Of a stretch of DNA of 64,000 nt, positions 57,262 through 64,000 are shown in pieces (the stretch's first letter is position 1; each line of letters starts with the position of its first letter). Position numbers and translations under genes: made by a program. The DNA lies in NCBI GenBank assembly GCA_034359265.1, contig CP136891.1, positions 45,686,001 to 45,750,000 on the forward strand. The letters are read 5' to 3'. The notes under the pieces are model-generated. The model searched no databases. It worked only from the letters and a program-made list of their open reading frames with translations, and was not told where the DNA came from. Source of the stretch: Canna indica (taxonomy: Eukaryota; Streptophyta; Magnoliopsida; Zingiberales; Cannaceae).

Positions 57262-60088
57262 TGTCACGCCCCAACTCAGGGTGACGTGACCGGCCAGGGT
57301 ATACGTGCCTATACCCCGCAGCCTAAACCATGCACATGCTAACTCAACAACAAAACATATGTGAAAGAAATAAACAAGTTTTATTTCAAATCGAAAACCA
57401 AACTGGAGTTCATTATAAGCAAGTATAGAAAAATAACAATAAAGTGAGGAAATAATAAATCAAGATCACATGTTCAATTACAATGAAATCTGAAATAAAA
57501 ATATGAATGTCCCCAAGGGACTACAACTCTAAAATACTTAAACACAAGTGCATGACTAACTACCAAAACACGACTACGACCACTAACTAGGACTGCTATG
57601 AGATCAATGTAGCTCCTCTGCCCTCCAACCGCGCCAAGTGCTCTAGCCCACCTCACCGGTCAGGCTCTGCAAAACAAAAACAAACGACAATGGGTGAGTT
57701 CATAGAACTCAGTGAGCGGTTCTACCAACCCCCACGAAAAATCAAACACAGATATGATGCATAAAGCAAAACTCTTGACTCAAGCAATAGAGGTCACAAG
57801 GGAGTGACCAACAAAAAGACCATCTAGCCACAACCTACCTGAAGGCAGCCAACACCCAAATGGTGAAGATCAACAGGCCTAAGCCTACCATGCCCTAAGG
57901 CAACAAAACATACAAGGATAATCGGGATAGGCCCTCCAAACTTATCCTAATATTAAGAAACTCGGGAGCAATCGAGATTGGCCCATCCGAACTTGCTCCA
58001 CGAGACGCGTAGGAACAATCGAGAATCGCCCATCCGAACTTGCCCCTTTAAGATATCACGGGAATAATCGGGATTTGCCCATTCGAACTTATTCCTTAAA
58101 AGCACCTCAGGAATAATCGGGATTTGCTAGTCCGAACTTATTCCTCGAGGCCATATCAAAACAATCGGAATTTGCCCATCCGAACTTGTTCCAAAAAGAT
58201 AAAGTAGGAATAATCAGGATTCGCCCATACGAACTTATTTCTTTAAACATAGAATCTTGGGAACAATCGGGATTTGCCCATTCGAACTTGTTCCACAAGA
58301 TACGCAGGAACAATTGGGATTTGTCCATCTGAACTTGTTCCAAAAGTTGGGAATTAGCCATCCAATCTTCCGGGCCTAGCCCGCAACCCAACACCTCAAC
58401 GAGCCTCTCCATCATTCATAAAGATATGGCGCAACATAACCTAAGTCAAGTCTCTCCTACGGTGTCTTAGAGGTGTCTTTATTGGGAAGCATCTCAACGC
58501 TCCAATACCTGACTCCAACTCCTAGACCCGTAATGTCATAACCCGTGAGGTTTTATTTCATGCATAACTTTATTAGTTGGTTCATAATAGATTATGCTGA
58601 CCTCTTGCTCAATTTTAATTATGCAATTAAAATTTAGATCATCAAGATTTGGGTTTTGTTTAGCTTACTATTATGCCCGAAACCGATGTATCTAATCCGA
58701 ATCTGATCTTAAGAGTGTGACCTATGTTTCCAAACTATATTTTCTAGTCAAAATGATAGGTTACACGACTATATTCAGAAATCTATTCACATCACAATAG
58801 ATATTTCAAAATCAAGTACAGATTTGACAATTCTGCATGAATTTTCAGCATAGCATGAAAATAAATTTGAAATTTTACAGAAATTAGATCCTTAATTATC
58901 ATCAAAACAGAATACTAATCTTGAGATAAATCTCACAACTTTCATACTTATTAAACAAGGCTAACAAGCATCAACAATATTTTTAAACAACAATCAAGCA
59001 TCATGATCAAAAACCCATCCCAAGAACACTCATGTCATCAATATCAAAATCTTAATTTTTTTAAAACATGAGTTCTATCCAAAAATCACACATTAATTAC
59101 AAGGCATGCTTTGACATATAGGAACTCAATTTGATAAGCAATATAAGGCATGGATCTCAAGAACACCCAATAACCCTCGCTTAGGCATTTCATCGAACAC
59201 CTTGAGGGCACCCTCATCTCCACCTTGGCCGAGCACCCCTAGGGTCATCCTAGGGTGGCCGAGCCCCATAGGGGAGGGTTTAGGGCCTCCTCAAGCACGG
59301 CAACAAAAAGAAACGGCGGGAATTCGAGAGATCATCGAAAAACAAATCAAGAACATCAAGCCTCCAAGAACGACTTCAAAAATTCGAAAGAAATCCGACA
59401 AGAATGAGGGGTAAGACCACTCACCCGATTAGGAAGAAGATAGACGAGAATTCTAATTTAACGGCCTCCGAATCCGGCCCCAAAGGATCGGCTCCTAGGA
59501 TAAAGAAAGGGGCGGCAGCAGCTCCTTGCTTGGCGGCTCCAAGAGAGGGGAAAGGAAGGGGAGAGGGCGGCGGCTCCTCTTCAAGTCGGCTGCCCAAGAG
59601 AGGGAAAAGGGAAGAGAGGCAGCTCATCTCTTCCTCAAAGGCTCGGCGGCTCAAGAAAGGTAAGGAGAGGGGCAGCTGGCTCCTCCCTTCCTCAATCGGC
59701 TGATGTGGCTGCAATAGGGAGCCGCCTAGCCAAGGGGAGGGGGTTTTGTACTCCCTCCTCAACCCTAACTCCACTAAGCTCTTTAGCAAACCTGCATCCG
59801 CCACAAGCCAAACCCGAACCCGCTAACCCGATTAAACTTAATTAAACCCACTCTAACCCCATGCTTCACATAAACACCATATGCGACATAATTTAATAAT
59901 CATGCACATGCAATAACACAATTAATTAAATTTATCTAATCAAGAAATAATCCACTTAAACCAAACTCCTACTTACCCGAGCTCGTAAGCTCACACCGGA
60001 CCACGAGTCGATTCGGCTCGACCTCTGACTAGCCCGCTAGGCTGACAAACACAAACAATAGAGGAAAAAAAAAATCTAGGATATCATA
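57262..60088 (-). mobile_element. 3' LTR of G3
   Basis: 2827 bp. The pol-side terminus has changed to TATGATATCC from TGTAATATCC; the distal end GGGGCGTGACA is intact. The GC-rich leader-like block is at 59450-59740; the minisatellite is at 57915-58345. Confidence 0.85.
57915..58345 (-). repeat. Minisatellite in the G3 LTR
   Basis: Nine or ten units of 40-55 bp with AATCGGGATTTGCCCATCCG and AACTTATTCC or AACTTGTTCC. More units than in the G2 LTR. Confidence 0.8.
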
Positions 60089-60136
60089 ATCCTCCCTCCT
60101 TAAAGAAAATTCATCCTCGAATTTCAGAAAAGAATA

Positions 60137-63100
60137 TTAAAGACTCACCAGATCATCAAACAATGAAGGAAAACGCTCCCTCATATCCTGCTCCACCTCC
60201 CAAGTGGCCTCCTACCCGGATTGGTGCTCCCACCTGACCTTAACCAAGGGAATTTCCTTGGACCTCAATTTTTTGATCTGCCGGTCCAGCACCTCAACTG
60301 TTCGCTCCTCATAGGAAACTGTTGAATCCACCTCCACTGCGGTAGGCCCAATTACATAGGACTCATCCCGAATATACTTCTTTAGTATAGATACATGGAA
60401 CTCTGGATGCACCTGGTCCATACTGGGAGGTAAAGCCAACTCATAGGCCACAGCTCCCCTACGCCTGAGAATAGGAAACAACTCAATGAACCTAGGGATT
60501 AGCTTTCCTTTCTTACCAAATCTCACCACCCCTTTCATAGGGGACACTTTGAGGAACACCATGTCCCCCTCAGCAAACTCTACCTCCCTGGTCTTTCCAT
60601 CAGCATACATCTTCTAGCGACCCTGAGCTGCCAATAGCCTCTCTTTGATTAGCTTCACCTTTTCTACTACCTCCTCCACCAGGTCAGGTCCCATCATAAG
60701 GGAATCCCCTGTCTCAAACCAACCTACAGGCGACCTGCATCTCGGCCCATACAATGCCTCGAATGGGACCATCCCGATGTTGCTGTGATAGCCGTTATTA
60801 TAGGCAAACTTAATCAGGGGTAAGTGCCTCTCCCAACTGCCCTCCAAATCTAGGACACATGCTATCAATATATCCTCCAGCGTCTGAATAGTATGCTCTG
60901 ACTGACCATCTATTTGAGGGTCAAATGCAATACTGAACCGAACCTGAGTGCCCAATGCCTCTTGGAAAGACTGCCAAAATCGAGCCGTGAACTGAGTACC
61001 CCGATCTGAGATGATCATAACTGGAATACCATGACAAGCGACGATCCGATCCAAAAACAACCTTGCATACTGTTCGGCTGAAAAGATCGTCCTGACTGGT
61101 ATAAAATGTGACGTCTTGGTTAGGTGATCCAACACTACCCAAATAGAATCATTGCCCTTCCCAGACTTTGGCAACCCCGTCACAAAATCCATGGTTATCT
61201 TCTCCCATATCCACTATGGTACTTCTAGGTTCTGGAGCAACCTTGCCAGCTTTAAATGCTCAGCCTTAACTTGATGACACACCAGGCATTTAGACACGAA
61301 CTCGACCACCTCTCTTTTCATGCCTTTCCACCAATAATTTTGCCTTAGATCTCGGTACATCTTTGTGGCTCCCGGATGCATAGTGTATGTGGATCGATGA
61401 GTCATCTCTAGCACCTGCTTGCGAACCTTGGCCATATCTGGCACCACTATCATGTTCTTAAACCTCAAAACGCCCTCCGAGTCCACATCGAAAATATTAT
61501 CGGCATCGCCTCTCCTGGCCAGGTCCTTAGAGAGTGCACAGAAAGCATCCTCCTCCTGCGCTGCCCGCAACATGTCAACCAACATGGGTTGCACCCTCAG
61601 GTGAGCCACCAGTGCACCAGAAGCTGACACTGACAAGACTGCCCCGCCAACCAGACAGATGGCCAAATCCTAAACCAACGGCCTCCTCCTAACTGCCAAA
61701 TGCGCCAGACTGCCCATAGACTTCCTACTCAAAGCATCACCCACCACATTAGCCTTCCCCGAATGGTATATGATCGTGCAGTCATAGTCCTTCAAAAGCT
61801 CAAGCCATCTTCTCTGTCTCAGGTTCAACTCCTTCAGGGTGAGCAAATTCTAGAGGATCTTATGATCAGTGTATATCTCACAAGCCTCGCCATAGCTTCA
61901 ATGCAAACACCACTGCTGCCAGCTCAAGATCATGAGTCTCTCATGAATCTTCAACTGCCTGGAGGCATAAGCTATCACTCTGCCATTCTGCATCAACACA
62001 TAATCCAAGCCGACCCGGGAGGCATCATAGTAAACAACAAATCCTTGAGCTTCAGAAAGCTCTCCTCAAACTTACTGTCCCACTCGAACTTGACATTCTT
62101 CTAAGTCAGGCGGGTCAATGGCGTTGCAATCTTGGAGAAATTCCCCATAAATTTTCTGTAATAACCTGCCAAACCCAAAAAACTATGAATCTCAGAAACA
62201 TTAGTCGGCTTCTTCTAATCCTGAACTGCTTCTATCTTTGCATGATCCACTTTAATTCCTTCCCTGGACACCACATGGCCAAGAAACCCTACACTCTCCA
62301 ACCAGAACTCACACTTGGAGAATTTGGCATACAATCTATGCTCCCTGAGAGTTTCCAGAACTACCCTCAAGTGCTCAGCATGCTCATCCCTACTCCTGGA
62401 ATAAATCAAGATGTCATCAATAAACACAATTATAAATTTATCCAAGTATTCCCTGAACACTCAGTTCATCAGATCCATAAATGCAGCAGGTGCATTAGTC
62501 AGCCCGAAGGACATCACCAGGAACTCAAAGTGCCCAAAGCTCGATCTGAAAGCAGTCTTGGGAACGTCACTGTCCCAAATCCCCAACTGATGGTACCCTG
62601 ACCACAGGTCAATCTTAGAAAACCACTTAGCTCCCTAAAGTTGATCAAATAAATCATCAATCCTGGGCAGCGAGTATCGATTCTTCACCGCTACCTTATT
62701 GAGCTGTCGGTAAACAATGCACATCTGCATAGACCCATCTTTCTTTTTCACAAAGAGCATTGGAGCACCCCAAGGTGAAACACTTGGGCGAATGAAGCCC
62801 AACTCAAGCAGCTCCTGCAACTGGGACTTCAAATCCCTCAACTCAACTAGTGTCATCCGATATGGTGGAATAGAGATCGGCTTCACCCCTAGCTGCAAAT
62901 CAATACAACATTCAATCTCCCTCTTTGGAGGCAACCCTCGCAACTCCTCTGGGAACATATCAAAGAACCCACATACCATAGGCGTCCCCCCGATGTCCCT
63001 AGCGCACCTCCGTCTTCCTCTGCCATAGACACGAAGGCCAAGAAGGACTGGCAACTGCCCAGAAGGACTGGGAACCGCCCAGAAGTAGCTTCCGAGCTTT

Positions 63101-63460
63101 GAGAGATGAAATTTCTATCAACGAATCCCCCCTTCCCTCACCTTGGAAGGTAAACTAGGGCAATCCGGGCTTATTGACGGTCACAGTCTTAACCCTGCAA
63201 TCCACTGAGGCAAAATGGCCCGCCAACCAGTCCATGCCCAAAATCACTTTAAGCTCCAGCATCGGCATGAGTGTCAATTCGGCCATCAATACATGCCCAC
63301 AAATGATAACCTCGCAGCCCCGAGAGACTGTCTCTGCCATCACAAAAACACCCATAGGCATAGACACCACAAGAGGCAAATCAAGCACAGACGGTTCCCC
63401 TTCCAACTTAGCAGCAAACAAAGCAAATACAAAAGAGTGTGTAGCACCCGGATCGAACAA
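60137..63460 (-). pseudogene. G3 pol: protease, RT, RNase H remnant, integrase, chromodomain-like tail
   Basis: Protease (63460-63155) has FDPGATHSFV, with Pro where the active site D-S/T-G needs Ser or Thr. RT begins at 63054 with [20 protein letters not shown]; a TAG at about 62635 and a TGA near 62457 interrupt it. The catalytic block [12 protein letters not shown] is present (about 62440). RNase H (62210-61680) is heavily damaged by deletions and frameshifts. The integrase zinc region [19 protein letters not shown] and CLVCHQVKAEH is intact at 61666-61214. The core (61192-60614) keeps MDFVTGLP, IISDRGTQFT and DGQSEHTIQ, so the DDE residues look preserved. The C-terminus (60610-60137) has HPEFHVS and a KVRWEHQSG tail with one stop. 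Confidence 0.88.
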
Positions 63461-64000
63461 GACATATGCAATAACAGAACCTACAACAAGGTTACCTTAC
63501 ACTATTGCCCTCAATGCCTCAGCGCCCTCTTGGTTCAAAGCAAACACCCATGCAACGGGCCTCTTTGAACCACCAGTTCGCTGGCCTCCTCCCTGAGTCT
63601 AAACTCTCTGAGCTACGGAACTCACTAACATCGGTGCCTTTCCTCTAGTCTCATCAGGCTACTGACTGCCCTTTCTAGGACAATCCTTTTTGCAATGCCC
63701 AGTCTGCCCACAGCTGAAATATACCTCTGAACGTCCCCAGCAAGCCCGCCAGTGCTTCCTGTGACATCGGTAACACTGCTGCGGCCCAGGTCTCCGCTGC
63801 GAACCTCTAGATGACGCCCTAGGTCCTGAACCTATGTGGCCTCTGGAACTGTTATGACCTCCGCCCTGTGGTGGATCTGTTATCTTGAAAGTCCCCTCTA
63901 TGTGAGCTGGTCGACCCATCGAAGGCTGGGGCCGAAACATTTTCTTCTGGGGACCATCATTCCTGTATGTCGGTACCAGTGCCTCCTTTCGGAGCGCCTC
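63461..64000 (-). pseudogene. G3 gag, C-terminal part
   Basis: A Pro/Gly/Ser/Arg-rich region (63940-63780) precedes two knuckle-like motifs: CYRCHRKHWRAC and FSCGQTGHCKKDC; the second has lost its first Cys (Tyr). It continues past the window edge. A stop at 63656-63658 follows KGSQ, and the frame then degenerates toward the protease. Confidence 0.78.

Larger units (their letters stand above)
57262..64000 (-). mobile_element. Gypsy element G3, Tekay/Del-like, 3' part
   Basis: 3' LTR 57262-60088, then pol and gag on the minus strand up to the window edge; the 5' LTR is beyond it. It is the same family as G2, with shared LTR ends and integrase tail. Multiple stops and deletions make it inactive. 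Confidence 0.88.

Noticed and set aside
1..64000. tRNA, rRNA or other structural RNA genes
   Set aside because: No tRNA cloverleaf with A and B box motifs and no rRNA segment was recognised. TGGTATCAGAGC motifs are retrotransposon primer sites complementary to tRNA, not tRNA genes.

Overview
This window is plant nuclear heterochromatin-like DNA. It carries spliceosomal introns, LTR retrotransposons primed by initiator tRNA-Met, CACTA and hAT DNA transposons, and no bacterial operon structure. Almost all 64 kb is a stack of retrotransposons inserted into one another. The only host-type coding sequences are in the first 4 kb: an apparently intact three-exon C2-domain gene of the CAR (C2-domain ABA-related) type, the last exon of a broken YqgE/AlgH (DUF179) gene, and a fragment of a CDPK-related kinase. 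The GC-rich first exon and kinase fragment hint at a monocot, but the species cannot be named from the sequence.

Layout. 1-5358 is CACTA-type DNA: right ends lie at 3420 and 5358, left ends lie outside the window, and it carries the gene and gene fragments. It sits in the pol gene of a Ty3/gypsy element whose 3' LTR is 5794-9529 (with a solo Sirevirus-like LTR at 6359-7712). That gypsy element sits in the 5' LTR of a gag-only Sirevirus-like element (B, 9530-20387). B is itself broken by an hAT element (10163-12873, containing a solo gypsy LTR) and by a CACTA element (14150-15842). B lies in the gag of an older Ty1/copia element (C, 20388-20765 and 32262-34174). C is also split by a minus-strand gypsy element (G2, 20766-32261), which has a truncated Sirevirus-like copy in its 5' LTR.

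From 34175 a minus-strand Sirevirus-like element (S) starts with its 3' LTR (34175-39526, broken by two solo LTRs). It continues with an ORF resembling the plant retrotransposon-associated PTP/Transposase_32 family. That ORF is split by a complete 6.9-kb gag-only element (F, 40461-47403, TSD TGTAC). The non-coding part of S runs to 53046, with an hAT MITE and a solo gypsy LTR. Three CACTA left ends (53047, 53781, 54771), two LTR fragments and a second minus-strand gypsy element (G3, 57262 to the end) follow.

The elements are mostly dead. G2 lacks the reverse transcriptase core and has an integrase Asp-to-Asn change; G3 has stops and a DPG protease site; C and S are cut by insertions. The most interesting system is the Sirevirus-like family of B, F, D and S. 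The two copies readable from PBS to polypurine tract have gag but no pol, share a long non-coding domain with an internal direct duplication of about 690 bp, and carry clusters of GGTCGACC-type palindromes upstream of the LTR TATA box.
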